DNA of 64,000 nt, from NCBI RefSeq assembly GCF_035083965.1, contig NC_089731.1, forward strand, positions 131,501 through 195,500, read 5' to 3'. Positions within the stretch are counted from its first letter, which is position 1. Every line of letters starts with the position of its first letter. This document shows positions 40,721 through 54,700 of the stretch, one piece after another. Below the pieces are notes generated by a model that ran no database searches, was not told where the DNA came from, and saw only the letters and a program-made list of their open reading frames with translations. Origin of the DNA: Branchiostoma lanceolatum (taxonomy: Eukaryota > Chordata > Leptocardii > Amphioxiformes > Branchiostomatidae). Both the position numbers and the translations under genes were made by a program.

Positions 40721-43700
40721 CAGCGATCAGCCAACAACCGCAACATCGCAAATTGGGTCAACCAAGAGGAAGTCGCAAAAGCTCCCACTCCCAGGAAAAT
40801 GGTGGCAACTTGCAGGTATTTTTGAGACACTGTTTTGTATTGATCATAATGTATTATAGCCCCTGCCTCACAGTGAATTAGATTTCCCCACAAACGAACA
40901 ATCAATTTTCTTGTGTGTGCGTGTGTATGTGTGAGTGTCACCATGTGTGCGTGTGTGTTTGTGTCTGACTGTGTGCGTGGGTGCTTGTGTATATGTGACT
41001 ATATGTGTCAGTGTGTGCGTGCATGTGTGTGCGTGCATGTGTGTGCGTGCATGTGTGTGTTTGTGTCTGACTGTTTGCTTGTGTGTGTGTGTGTGTTCCA
41101 TGTGTGTTTTACCATTATGTAACAGTTATGATTGTCATATCAAATTCATCAATTGTTCCTTCTTGAATAGGCAATAGAAAACAAAACCATCAAATCGAAG
41201 GAAAATGAGCCACCAACCTCAACACACATGCCTGAGGAACAGCAAAGCCAGGGTATGTCTGCTTCTATGTTTGTAAATAAATGAGAGGAGTGAACAACTG
41301 AAACAAAAGATGTACAAGGCAGGGATCGAAATTCATATTTAGGAATAGGCGCACTGATGTACATAGCCTAAAGATTTAGGTGCACAGAAAGAACTTTGGG
41401 TGCACAATATAAAACAAAGTAGAATGTCAGCAAAACATATTTACAAACCCTACTGTCTCTCCTAGCAACTTCAATCTAAAATTCTACAGCTATCTTCAAA
41501 ATTTGAAGGAATACATCAAAGTACATTAAGGGTTATATCTTTTCTGATACTTGAATTTCAAGAATATTATGTATACTAGTGTACAATAGTGCCTTTACCC
41601 TATAGCCTACAAAAATATCTATGTGCGCTGGTGCACCCACAGTCAAGAATTAGGTGCCCAGTTCCAATTCTGGGTGCACACAGGTGCACATGCACCCAGT
41701 ATTCCCAGCCCCGCACTAGGTAATGTGACCTATGGTAGGACACAGCTCAGTCTATATGCAAGTAGGTTAAAGAATACCTGGATTTTCAAACCTCCATGTT
41801 ATATATCATGCATAAATGTGCATGTTGTCCTTTGCATTGATTGAAATTAATAGCTGTATCTAGTGTTCTGGCCAGCCTGAAATTTTTACCCGTCATCTCA
41901 ATTTTGTTTGATGGAACATCCTGTTGAGCGCGAGAGGTGCACGACAATCTTAGGGCATCCAGCATGCTTCCCCGGGAAAAGTTAAAATCTTAACCATCTA
42001 AAACACTATCTCTTGCATTTTGAGGGGCAAATTTTGCTGGTAGATTAAGCTTAGTTTAATAGCAACTCTATCCAAAACTTAGAGCTCTCTCTATATCTTT
42101 ACACCCCCTGATTTTTGTCCATGAAAAATGATGCGCTGGGCAAATTTTTTGTCAGTCAGGAGTGACAAAAATCTGTCATAATATGATGGGAAAACGGGTG
42201 CTGGCTAGAACACTGGCTGTATCATCAATTGGGTGCTTTTATTTTTTCTCTTCAGGGGGTGTCATGTTTCAGCTGAAGGTTGACAGTGAAGTTTTTGAGA
42301 TCAGAGCGCCGAGAGATCAACCCATCCTGGATGCTCTTCAGGCCGACACAAGGCTGAAGAAGATCAAGAAGAGGCTTCCTAAGATGTACCTGCGCCCCTA
42401 CGGTAACCCTCCCCCAGTCAAGGGGATACCAAACTTAGGCAGCCCCTGTAGTGTGATAGAGGACGGTAGCTTCGAGGCAAAGTTACAGAAGGGAAAAGAT
42501 CAAATCCTTAACTTGTATGGTAAAGATGAGCTACAGTTCAGTGAGAGGCATAAGTTCTACCTTGATCTTAAAGACACCAAAAACAAGTGGCTTACCAAGG
42601 AAAACCCAAACAAGTTTGATTGTGAAATTTTGATCGACTGCCTTCCCAATGATACACTTCTGAAAGCTCTGTACAGAGATGCGAGGATTAATAATGATAG
42701 ACTGAGGGAAACTAAACTCACCACCCAAACCGGCGACGTTAACGTCAAACTTACAGATAAGTGTCACCGTCATCAGGACACGACCTTCAACTGCAAAGTG
42801 GGTTATGACTTACAGGTCAGTGAGAAAGACTGGGAAAAAGTGTGTGCAGTACAGAATGACAAGGACAGAAGTTGCCAGACGATGTCCAAGTGTCCTGATG
42901 TAGCTATGTCAGGTCAACAGGCAGAAGTAGCCACCTCAGGGCCTGACACAGGCAGTGGGAGTCCACATGCAGAAACCCAAGAGGTTATTGTATATAAGAA
43001 AATCATCCATAGGAGCCAGACTCAAGTTGCCCAGCTCTTGCAGTTAGACTTTGAGACAAAACCCCAAAGTAATAAAAAAAGTTCTGCAGAAAAGAAACGT
43101 AAGGATAAACTGGATGAGTTTGTGAAGCCTTTTAGACAGGATTTTTACAATGCTAATGAGGGGATCAGTGTCCTTATGGTGGAGAAGCTTGTTAAGCTGG
43201 CTCCCTCGGTTGGCCTTCTTGTAAAAAATAATCGTCCTCGTGGCACATGCTTCAGGCTTGGCTCCAGGTATGTACTGACTAATAGGCATGTCACGGAAAG
43301 GGCAGACATGGTCGGCATGTGCAGTGCAAACGATATTGCCTTTGTTAACTTCAACTACAAGGAGTCAGGGGATTATGACTACAACAAGCAGTCATTAGTG
43401 GAGCATGACTTGTTCAAGTTTAAAGTTGTGCGTGTTGTGTGCAGCAGTCTGAGTGATGAGTTGGACTACAGTCTGCTAGAACTGGACATTCTCAATGACC
43501 AGTTTGACAAGCTGCCGCCAGGTCTTGGGCACTTAATAGAGTCACCCGGGGCAGGTACATTAGTGACAATCATTGGACACCCAGACGGTAGGCCCAAAGA
43601 AGTAGACACTAGCTGTCCTATAATAGGTCCAAAGCACAGCATCACAGTTTATCTGAAGTTCCACCCAGAGCGTTGTGCAGATTATGCCATGGCGTACAAC

Positions 43701-43943
43701 CCAAACAGAGATAATTACAAGTCTGCGTTTGGTCATGGTTCCTCTGGGTCCCCAGGGTTTGACCATGACGGGAAGCTTGTGGTTATGCACGCTTGTGGGT
43801 ACCATTTGTACGATGGGTCTAAGACTGAGGTGCAACAAGGTGTGAGAATGACAGCCATAAAGGAGGATCTCAAAAAATATCTTGATGAAGATGTATGGCA
43901 AGATTTGTTCCTCCCCCCTACAGAGAACATGGAGGTTGAGTAA
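40721..43943 (+). CDS. FAM111-like serine protease, gene B, 5' truncated at RAG element
   Basis: Exons 40721-40815 (partial), 41171-41252 and 42256-43943 join in the phases used by A1. The first piece reads [17 protein letters not shown] and is related to exon 2 of A1. The last exon encodes the protease, with the His codon at 43287 (TNRHV), Asp at 43464 (LDYSLLELD) and Ser at 43743 (HGSSGSPGF), so the active site is intact. The product would lack the PIP-box exon, which I cannot find upstream. Gene B also has one exon 2-3 type module where A1 has two. The frame of the first piece stays open for about 90 bp into the transposon end but has no ATG there. It could be a broken gene or one driven by the element; the intact catalytic exon argues for function until recently. 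Confidence 0.72.
40908..41105. repeat. TG/GTGTGC-rich simple repeat in gene B intron
   Basis: Degenerate (TG)n with GTGTGCGTG, CATGTGTGTG and GTGTCTGACTG words. Both strands show spurious Cys/Val or His/Thr frames. Confidence 0.95.
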
Positions 43944-45765
43944 TTAGCAAATGCAAAATTGTGAAAATCACTTCTCAACCTAAGTTGCCAATTTCTTTGA
44001 AGAATATTCTATAATTGTATCAGTCTACAACTATCACTGTGGGGTCGTGTGGCGTCATGGTAAGGTGTTTGGCCCAAAACCCAGCGGCCCTAGGCTTGAA
44101 CCCCCTGACATGTCCTGTTCATGTCGTGCCCTTGAAAGGCACTTTACACAAATTTCCTCATTTCACTCAGGGCGTTCTCCAGATGGGACGTTAAATAAAA
44201 GTCTTATGTTAAAGAACCCATAACACTTATCAAAAAGAGTAGGGGTCCTTCTCTGTGAGTGGATCAAATAAATCTGCCCAGAAAGGCAGTTTACAGCGTA
44301 TGCAGTACAGACATATTCAAAATGGAATCTTTTGGTCTTGTGCAGCTGTTTAACATTGAATACTGTAACAGAAGAAAATGGTGGTATGAACGGGAGGGGG
44401 TTACCAGGGGTGATCTGGGAAAGCCAGACCTCGGGCAGATGTTGTTGCTTTGGTTACAGCATTATGATCACTCCCAGGAGTTCTAAGGGGCATGATCGCA
44501 ATAATAGGGTCTACGTTTTGTGGCCTGGTGGTCCATTTCTTTTCTCGAGAGAGACACAAGTTTCTAAGCAACTGAGCAGAAATTTAGGTGTTTGGGACAA
44601 TAACTCTGTAGGTCAAATGCCTTTGTCATCTCGGATTGTGACGTAAAGCCGGCAGCCCTGTGTAAGGGGAGGCTTCAGGTGTGTCATTGGGAAGGCAATC
44701 AACTTCAGCTAGAAGTGGAAAACTGGCTTACACAGCATCAGTAGGGAGTACCATCATGATTTAGCCCATTAAGAAGTTTCAGGGATTTGAAGACATTTAT
44801 CATTGCTTTTAATATTAATTTGCAATGACATTTATCCTGTATATATCTGATCTGATAATATCTGATCTCCATGTGTTACATGGGCAGGTGAGGTACTTAC
44901 ATCTACCCTTTAACCTCCCTCCGCCTAACTCTGTAACCAATAAGGAATTGAGTGCCAAACGGCTAGTTAAGAGTGCTAGTGGTAAAGCGCATACTTTACT
45001 AGAGAAGTATCGCTACTAATAGTACTATTGCAAGTATCCAAGTCCACTTTTGCAACACATTTTAGAAATAGTGTACAAGCTGTACTAGTGCTGCGTACCT
45101 AAACCGTAGTAAATGTAACATCAGGTACAGGTACCAGTACAGAGGTTTAGGTACAGGTCCGGACCTGAACCTGTACCTTAACAATTTTACAAATTAGTAT
45201 CTGTTCCCCTGAACCTCTTCAATAAGAAACAGAAACATTCATAAGCTGTTTACATCTTGTCAGCATTTTTTATCAAAGAATATAACAAAGTTCCTACCGC
45301 CATACTCCCTTGGCCTTGTTATCAAAACTCCCGGCCCTTCTGAATGATCTGTCTCACATAAGTAACGCTGTCCTAATGTGTCACTTTGGTCATGATTGGT
45401 GTTGCATGAGGCTATGAGGTTAGGAGATCAGTCACAAAATAAGCATAGACTTGAGGTAGATATATATCGGTACAGTACCGGTACTTTGTGATCCGGTATT
45501 TTGGACCTGTACCTCGATGTTCACGGTACAGTACTGGTGCACAGTATTAAGCTGTACTGCATTGTTTGTGTATACAAGTACAGATTTCTATGAATTAAGA
45601 GATGCAACATTACATACATGTCAAATGTTCAGGGCTCAAAATACCAATCTGCAGCTTGTGGAAAAATATTTCAGATTGGAGAAGAAAGCATAGCCATAAA
45701 CATAATAGCTGACAGACTACAGACTTGGTATGATTAATAATCACATATTGCAGAAATAAAGTATT
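43944..45765 (+). other. Probable 3' UTR of gene B
   Basis: Follows the gene B stop and ends with AATAAA at 45755-45760 in the block GCAGAAATAAAGTATTT, conserved with A1 and A2. A SINE is inserted at 44036-44230. Confidence 0.45.
44036..44230 (+). mobile_element. tRNA-derived SINE
   Basis: An A box (GTGGCGTCATGG) and a B box (GGCTTGAACCCC) are followed by GTGCCCTTGAAAGGCAC, GGGACGTTAAATAAAAGTC and TTAAAGAACCC, a body type common in deuterostome SINEs. Confidence 0.6.
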
Positions 45766-48561
45766 TTGAGCCCTAATGCTACAAACAGTACAGAAGTTGG
45801 TCTTAAGTATTTCTGTACTTAGTTTAAATGACATACTTCTCTATGTATATACAGTAGTACCTTGAGAAATTGTTGAAATACTTCTCGGTCCCATATCTTA
45901 TTTTAGACCAAGCCAATGTAATGTTTTAGTTCTTGGAGTTTGAAATGATTATGCTGAAGCAGCTGAACTGGGAGTAAATACAGGCATATCCAAGTCTCTC
46001 CCAGTCTTATCTTTCCATGATGCCTTCTGGCTATTATCTTACTTAAATTCTCCAAGAACCAAACAAATGAATTGAGCCGGCCTTTGTCTCATATCTCCTG
46101 CCACTGGTTTGTTTCATTAGCAAATTCACTTAATTGACAACCATGTATGTCTGTATAATAGATGCAACTGTTAGTGTTACATGTACAGTAATCAAACGCA
46201 CAAATCTATCAGATCATGTCTCGTGGAAGGTTGCAATAAAGAGCACATGAGAAGCCAGCGTTTGTGTGGGTTTCTTTTTTCTGATATATATGCACTTGTT
46301 TGCATGCTATTAGTAACACTACCAGAGATGAATGCCTGTATTGCTATACTTGATATTGTCCTGTCCAGAGTGGTCAGTTTACCCATAAAATCAGGTGATG
46401 ATGGTGGTCTGACACACCTGAGTGGGGTCTGTGGTGTTTACATGTATCAAACCTGGCATTTCTACAGTAAAATTCTCAGCCTAGTCATTTTGATAAAAAC
46501 AGCTGCTGAGTAAGGACAAGTCCAGTCACTGCTACCTCTTTTTCAGGTCTCGGATATATGGTGTAAGAATACATATAAAACATAAGCTACAAATTCTACC
46601 CAAGAACCTGAGGTGGTAAATACTAGTAAAAGCTTGCATTATGATCTCAAACAATGACGACAAATACAGTTCATTTATCCATATTTTAGCATCAGTAAAT
46701 TAACATTTGATGTCTTAAAACATGCAATCTGGGGCACATGAATAAAATCCTCGAGTTTCCATTACAATCAAAAAGGTTTTCAACATCTGAAGATGATACA
46801 TTGGTACCCCTAATGTTGGTTAAATTGATTCTCCTTGGCATGGTTAGCTGCAAGCTTATTGATTTACCAATCATTGGTTCACTTTTCTTATAAACTGCAT
46901 CTTAAACCTTCTAAAACGTTTGTACACCAAATTATAAACCTACCCCTACATGCAACATGTAAAGTTATCTCTACTTTTAGAGAGCTATCTTTACATCCAA
47001 AGTCTTTACATCTCTAGAGCTATCTTTACATCCTAAGTCTAAAAAATTCTCTAAATTCGAAATCTCTAAACCTAATGTAAACCTGCCTGGACTGATGTGG
47101 GGAACTCACACGATGACTAGTCTCCTTGGGCTACTTGTGAAATAGTAGAAACTCGCCAATGTGTGGTGCAGAGGGACTCTATATCTGCCCAAGGACATTA
47201 ACGTTATATAGCTAGGATGTCAGAGAACAATGGTAACTTTCTTTTAATACGAAGGTATTCACGAATTTGATCGGTGAGTACTTTAGTGTTGGAAGAAAGT
47301 CTAGCATTGTTCTATGATTACTACTAACACAGATGCGCTTTCACGATTATATAGGATGCCCTTTAATCAATCAATCGTTCGCAGGCATCAGTGTGCCCTT
47401 GCTCTGCCGAAATATCAGGTCAAACCGTCTCTGCAAGATGGGTAGAGCGAAATCATCATTGTAGCTCCTGTACTACATCTATTGAGCACGCCATGTTGAG
47501 AATGTTTGAATTAAAATACCTAGCCTGAGATTTTGCAGTTATGTTCTGAATTATAATATTCATCGCACAAGAACAATTGTCCTTGACTAGTAAGCAAAGT
47601 CCGACCTCTCGATGCCATATCAAATATTCGCATGGATTCATGGGAGCGAGTAAAGAAGTTTGTGGCTTGAACGAACTTTTCTGTATCTATATCTGCATCT
47701 ATATAGCCGGTATAACCACCATTCGGGGTGACACACCAGCTAACCTAGGTACTGCCATAAAAAATCACACTTTGATAGTTATTAGTAGTTCCTCTGCGAC
47801 CGCCTGTGGAACGAACCTTAGTTTGTAAGTTTCCCAAAACTATATGCTACGAATCGATAAGATTTTTTGATGTATTCAAGTCAAGTGTGATCATGGTTCA
47901 TGGCTGATTAAACTTTTCTGAAAATGAGAATAGAAAAAAACGGTTTAAGCATGATTACTGACAGGAACATAATTCTTTTTTCAATCAAACTCATTGAAAT
48001 GATATGATTAATGGGAGAGCAGGTGGAAGCGAACCGTGTCCACTTGCAGGGGAAGGGAAATCGTTTGTGTCGTCACTTTATTTCAGATTAATTTTTGAAT
48101 GAACGCGCTCTAGAAGAGCATAGCGTTATATCATACTTAATATGCCTTCGTTTCCAGTCCATTTGTCAGTACCTTTATCTTTTTGCAAACACATGCTCAA
48201 AGGGTACTTGAAAGAGGACGCACAGATACGATAACATAAAACGTGTTATGTCTATAGATCTTTTTGATGTCTCTCGAATTTATATGCATTTGTACTACAC
48301 TGCATGAATGCGAGTTATTACGTAACGTTACAGGCTAGACTTTTCAAAAAATAGGCCCAAGGCACCTAAACGTTACACTATGTCTCTCTGTAAACGGTGA
48401 GCGCTTTCGTGCTCTCCCAATAAGAACCGATGAACTACTAGAAAATACAAAGACTGAGCCGGCTCCTTACATCTGCTTGAAGATTATTTTTGCGTCCTGT
48501 GATACCGGATATATACCACAGGCGGCGCCTTTACCCTCATTATAATAACTACTTATAATAA
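45766..48561. other. Spacer between gene B and A2
   Basis: No gene recognised. About 45.6-46.5 kb is related to 24.2-25.5 kb downstream of A1 (for example GGAAGGTTGCAATAAA), so this spacer is an older duplicate of the A1 3' flank. About 47.14-48.54 kb is the diverged counterpart of 13.52-15.08 kb upstream of A1. Confidence 0.6.
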
Positions 48562-48569
48562 TGACGTCA
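48562..48569. promoter_or_regulatory. CRE-like site upstream of A2
   Basis: TGACGTCA about 210 bases before the A2 ATG, conserved in position with 15984 upstream of A1 although the flanks have diverged. Confidence 0.45.
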
Positions 48570-48779
48570 GGTAGTGGTAGTGGCTACGTGATGTTCACCT
48601 TGATTGGACAAACAAAGTCATGTGATGAAATATTAATCTCAAGCGAAACTGGTCCCAGCCAGTCGGCAGGCAGCGCGCGATCTGTGAACCCGTCTGGTGG
48701 AGGGCTCCATAATTTCCCCTTCTTGTTCGTGTTTTTCTACAGTTTTTGCCAATATTGGCACTCTAGAGGTACCCTAAAC

Positions 48780-51700
48780 ATGCCTCAAACTAAAATCAAC
48801 TCGTTCTTTAAGCCGACACCACGTACCGCCCCAAGACCAAGCACATCTACGACGGCTGGCAGCGATGCGACCCCGGCCCGGCCGCCATTACAGGGCCGCA
48901 GTCTGTTCCAGCCCAGCCCGGCGGTATCGAGCACACCTAGGCCGGCTGAAACCACTGCCGGTAACGCAGGTAAGTCCGATAACAATTCATTGGCCTCCGC
49001 CTGATCTAAAGCAGGTGTACCAGTGCGGCCATGTAAACAGTTGTTTTGCTATGCCATGATAAATTGGGCCATAAATTGGCACCTTTTTTCTTTCTACTTC
49101 CTTGTTTGTTGGCGACGCCATTTTGTTTGTTATTTTCGACGCTCTTTCACGAAGTCGTTATGCTTATGTTCTGCTATGAAAAGTGCTTATAAATTATTAC
49201 CAGTGAAACTAAATGTATAGCAGTTCATTATGTTTTGTTGGACATAGATTAGCATCTACATCTACATCTATACAGTACTCGGCAAGGCCCCGCGAGGGAC
49301 ATACCGCCGAGGGAATGTCAGGGTCATGCCCAGCTGCAGCAGGTGGTGGTGGTGAAAAAGGAAAATCCGAAAAAAGATAAACATAACTGGTGCAACAATG
49401 AATATATAAATAAGTGGGTAATAAATGGTGATATGTACAATGTTGCTGCACTGGGTGTTGACCTGACTCGCTCTGGGGCTAACCGCTGTTACTGGGAAGG
49501 CCAAGGTGCTTGGCCAACCCAGATTTGAAAGTGTCTACTGATGTGGAATCAATGATATGTTGGGGTAGATGGTTCCAGTCTATTACTGTTCTCAGGAAGA
49601 AGCTGCTGCGATGTGTTTCTGTCTTGCATGAAAATGTCTCTCCGTCGACCACTACTAGTACTTGTTGGTACCGGTCCAGCAGCTACAGTAGTTCTTTACC
49701 CAGACTAGGGTTTCCCCCCTTATCCCATAGTACTGTAGTTTATGAATGAGTCTGTTGTGTGGTACACTGTCAAATGTTTTTGAAAAATCGAGTATAGCCA
49801 TGTCAATTTGGTATCCCAGGTCAAGCCATGAGGTTAAGTCGTGCAAGGTTGTTATCAGTTGGGACTCACAAGAGTGCCATGATGTTATGTCGTGCAAAAA
49901 TGAATCATCTGATCGGGGGTCGCAAGGTTCAAGGAGGTCCTTTGACGTTCTTTGATGCTCATGAGAACAGGCTTTGGCATAATACACCGCGACATGTTGA
50001 CATGACCCAAACTTGACGTTATCTGCTCCTGCACGTGAATAGGTCATGTTACGTTAGCCGCGGCAACTGTTGGACTTGGAGGGCTTAACTAAGCAAGAGA
50101 AGCCCTCCAACAGTCGCCGCAGCTAGCCGTGGCCTAGACACACGCACACAAGCACAAGTCACCAAGCGTTAAATACCAAGAGAGACAATTGACTCGTAAC
50201 TGTTGTTGTTGTACCAAGCGTAACCCAGCGTCCTGACTGGGGAGACCACGTCTAGCCCAGCAAATGAATTTTAATGGAGTTAAGTCAGTTAACCCATGTA
50301 GGCCAATTTCGTTACAACTCTATGTATAAAGGAGACAAATTGTTGTACAATGGAGGTTGTACAGTACACTAGTTACAGTCCCGCTTGCAGTGTTGTCAAC
50401 ATACTGTTCTATGGTATACATAGATGGATTGTCTTTACTGTTAGTCATGAATTAGATTTTACTAGTAGTTCTTTAGAATTGTCAGATATTAGCAATACAA
50501 TGTAGTTCAACTGTCATGTACATTGCAATTGTAAGTTACCATACTTGGTACCTGTTACAATAGAGTTCTTCTTTCAACTACAGCCCCTTTGACGTCCGAT
50601 GGCGCCATGACCAACTCACAATCAGCTTCAGTCTCCAACTGCCCAGCAGGGTCACAATCGGCTCCAAAAGCGAAACCCCGCAAGCCAGGCACACCGAGAG
50701 GTCTGGGCTCAACTACACGAGGTCGCAAACGCAAACATGGGGCTTCAAAGGAAAATAGTGGCAATATACGTAACAAGGTAATTTTGCAGGTATTGTGTTT
50801 TTCTCCTCACCCAAAAATAGACTTCCCTCTTGAACTTCCCTGGAAGAGATTGCTGTGTCACAAGGGTTGATTGATATGAAAATTAGGTTAACATTATAAT
50901 TTTCTTTTAAAAAATCAACAAAACAACGATTGGGAAAGTTTTCATGTTTTCATATGCAACCTCCTTCACTCATGCAAGGAGTTTTAAGATACACATAAAA
51001 AAATACAACATGTACATGTATAACATTACTTATATTTAAACTAAATTAAAGTGTCATCATTTTTATTTCACGTGTAGTAAGGTTTTATGATTTGGTCCTT
51101 CCTAGGAAATCACAAACAAGAGAAGCAGGAAAGACAGTGAACCACCAACCCCCAACCATGTGCCTGAGGAAGGGGATCAGAGCACGGGTATGTCTGTCTG
51201 TTTGTTACTCCGGGGAGGAGGTGTGACCTCCTTCTGGGAGTATTGGGAATGTATTTGTTTGCGCGTTCGCAGCTATAACTCACGATCCCGTCGTCGCATT
51301 GGTGTGTAACTTGGCATATCGTTTGCCTGGTTCGGCGTGGTGATGCACAATAGCTTTGTTACACCATAACTACTTTAAACGTCAATCCAATATCGTAATT
51401 GCACCCCTATAATTAATGCTATGTCCCACTGCCCTGCCATAGGGACCATGTTATAATCCGTTATGCATGACTGGAATACTTCAGGCAGATACGGTGTATA
51501 AATCTTCCTTACTTGCTGTGATCGTATAGTCACTGTTACATTGAAAAATAGACAACGTGCATCACCACACGCAACCTAGCAAACGACATACCAAGTTACA
51601 TACCAATGCGGCAACGGGAATTGTGAGTTTTAGCTGCGAACATGTGTAGAGTGACCTCCAGTCTGTGTATTAAGTATGCCTTGTCCACTCGCAACTCGCT

Positions 51701-54700
51701 TACAGTATGTGCGCACGGGACGGACGATGCACTTTTACGCACAGTGTGAAAATGGGAAATCTCTGGACCTTCAAACTTACCACACTTGTAGTTTATAATA
51801 CGGAGGCTGTGACAATGTAAAAAGTTTACGCAGGGGATGAAAGATTGTTGAGAAATATCTCTCAGAAAAGTGCGCGCGCCAGTGTCACTTCCGGGTGGTT
51901 AGATCCGGTGACCTTTGACCTTCGTGAAATGTTACGATAATATAAATTAGCCTTTTTTATTGCAAATAGCTTGATAGCTATAGATCAGGCCGGCCTGCAA
52001 TTGTGGAAAGAGGATTTACTGCATATTTGTGATTTCTGATACATCTTAGTTGTAAGGCTGAATGGTTCGTTGATAATTGAAAAGGGGCCATCTAGATCTA
52101 ACTTTGTGACTTTTCCCGGAATTTCTAGATCCCATCTATGTCATACTGTAAAAACATACTTTTCAGCAGGTTGACCACTCCTGTATTGAAAGAAAAAGAT
52201 AAACAAACACTTTTTCTTTACTTGCTCTAAAACACTACTTGGACTGAGCAGAGATGCAAAGTTTGTGTGGGTCAATACTTGTACATACTATAAATACTTC
52301 ACGGAGAATTGTGTCCTACGGACTCTTGTTTGTTTTAAATTTAATGTTTGTAATGTTATTACAAATTAATTGAGAGGTGCAAAGAATGGACACAAATGAT
52401 CTAAACCGGTATAATCGCCTTTCAGCATAACACACCAGCTGCGCAGGCACACAGCGTGTCAGCAGCTGGTTATATTACACCGCATGATGTTAGTTATTTG
52501 ACACAACTTAGTCTACCGGTATCAATAATCTTATGCAATAATGTGCATGTTAATTGTCATTTGCAATAACTGCAGAGTCTGAAGTAAATGCATAATTTGA
52601 TCTTGCGAGATATCAAAGAAATCATGAAAATAGATGATTAATTAATGTTCATGTAGTGATTGTTCTTTTCATTGGAAGTCACAGCAAGCTGTCCCTTGAG
52701 TCCAATTACACCTACTGAGACCAACGGCAACAACACACAGCCGACTGCCCAGTCAACAGCATCAGTATCTGGTGGCGTCACCACCCCAGCAGAGTCACTA
52801 CTGGCAGAACAGTCCCGCGAACTGGAAAATGGTGGTAGTTTGCAGGTAGGGGATTTGTATTTTTACTCTAATTAGGGACAAAGTTTTTGCATCACCCTAA
52901 TGTATCACCAAACTTCACCTGGGGGGAGTTTTGTTTCAGATGTATATGTGTGTGTGCATGAACATGTATATGTGTGTGTGCAGTAGTCTGATTTATCTTA
53001 TTACTGGGAAGGGACCAGAAAAAATTAATGATCTTGACGTCTATAGCACTTTTGCTGAGTAGGTGTGAGGCCGTGCACTATCTTGGTTTATGGCTGGCAT
53101 TTTGCCTATGTTTCTATTATTGAAATATGACTCTTTATGAGGAGTCATATGTCCCACACTGTGACTGATGGTGGATGAGGGATTGTTGTCTGTTCTATGT
53201 TAATATATATATTATATTTCTATTTTAGCTAACTCCTTGGTTGATGCAAGTTCCTTACCCATATTTATATGATTGCCATAGTTAAGTTACCTTGTTTTCC
53301 TTCCCAGGTAACAGGTAACAAAAGAGACAAAGGAAAAGAAGATGAACCATCAACTTCTACCCAAATGCCTGTTAAAAAGGAAAAAGAAAGCACTGGTAAG
53401 TTAGCAGTTACAAACAAAGAAATAATTTAGAATGCCCAAAACTATTCCGCTGTTCACAATCAAATCATTCGGGCCATATTTTGTAAAAAACAATTTATCG
53501 ATAGCTAATTGCGTGTACGTAAATCTACATTTCTCAACAAATTTTATGTAATGAGCGGAGTCAACAATTGAGACAAAAGATGTTACTTACGTAAGGAGAT
53601 ATACATTGTTTGGCAAAACAAAGCTCAGTCTGATTACAAGGTTTTACTACACTGGCATTTGTAACCTCCTTTCCCTTTTTGTATATCATTAAAAGCTGAA
53701 CCAGATAGTGAGTGAGTGAGTGAGTGAGTGACCATGTTTTCATTAGAAATCACTGAATGTTGAAGTGCATGTAAAGTGTAACTTGCAAATTCTACAATTA
53801 TGAATGGAAATGTTTATTCGTTTTGTAATTTATTTTTCTCTGCAGGGGATGTCAGCTTTCGGCTGAAGTTTGACCTGACGGAGCTAAAGCAAGATTTTCG
53901 AATAACAGCACGGGGAGATCAACCCATCCTACACGCTCTTCAGGCCGACACAAGACTCGACAAAATCAAGAAGAAGCTCTCAAAGATTTACCTCGATCCT
54001 TATCATGGTGAGAACAACCCAATCCGGGGGGTACCAAACATGGGCAGCCCATGTAGAGTGATAGAAGGTGGCAGGTTTGAGGCAAAATTAGGAAAAGATG
54101 AAAGCGGTAACATGACATTGTATAGTGATGTTGAGCTGAAGTTAAGTGAAAGGTCTAAGATCTATCTTGATCTTAAAGATCGACCCAGTAACACACCTTG
54201 GCTTGCCAAGAAAAACACAACCATGTTCCAATCTCCAATTTTGGTTGATTGCCTTCCTGGTGACACATTTGTAACGGCCCTCCTCAGAGATGGGAGAATT
54301 GATAAGAAAAGGGTCAGGTACACTAGTCTCATCTGCAGAGGTAGCACAGGTGAGGTTAACATAAAACTTACTGACAAGTCTGCTGTTAACCACGGCAAAA
54401 CGTTCACCTGTAAAGTGCTTAAAACCGCACAAGTCAGTGATGAAGAATGGGAGAAAGCACATGACAGAAGTTGCCAGGCCAACAGTCCTGATGTAGCTAT
54501 GTCAGATACTACAACGGGTAATGGGGCCCCAGATATACAGGCAGAAGCCACCTCAGGGCCTGACACAGGAAATAAGAGTCTTCAGACAGAATGGATAACC
54601 CAACTTGTTGAGATGCTCATACGAAGGAGCCAGGCTCTGGTTGCTAACCTCTTGGACTTAGACTTTGAGCAGAAAGAGTCAAGTAATGCAGAAAATAGAC

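Noticed and set aside
33890-40725. GGACG/CAGCG as a degraded 5-bp target duplication
   Set aside because: Only the last two bases agree, and the flanks on each side belong to unrelated sequences.
40868-41177. Cys/Val-rich and His/Thr-rich frames
   Set aside because: They are products of the TG-rich simple repeat in the gene B intron.
42162-42255. ATG at 42162 as the start of gene B
   Set aside because: Same situation: intronic residues before the TCTTCAG acceptor, not shared with the paralogues.
44036-44110. A functional tRNA gene
   Set aside because: The boxes are followed by a SINE-type body and no acceptor stem; treated as a SINE.
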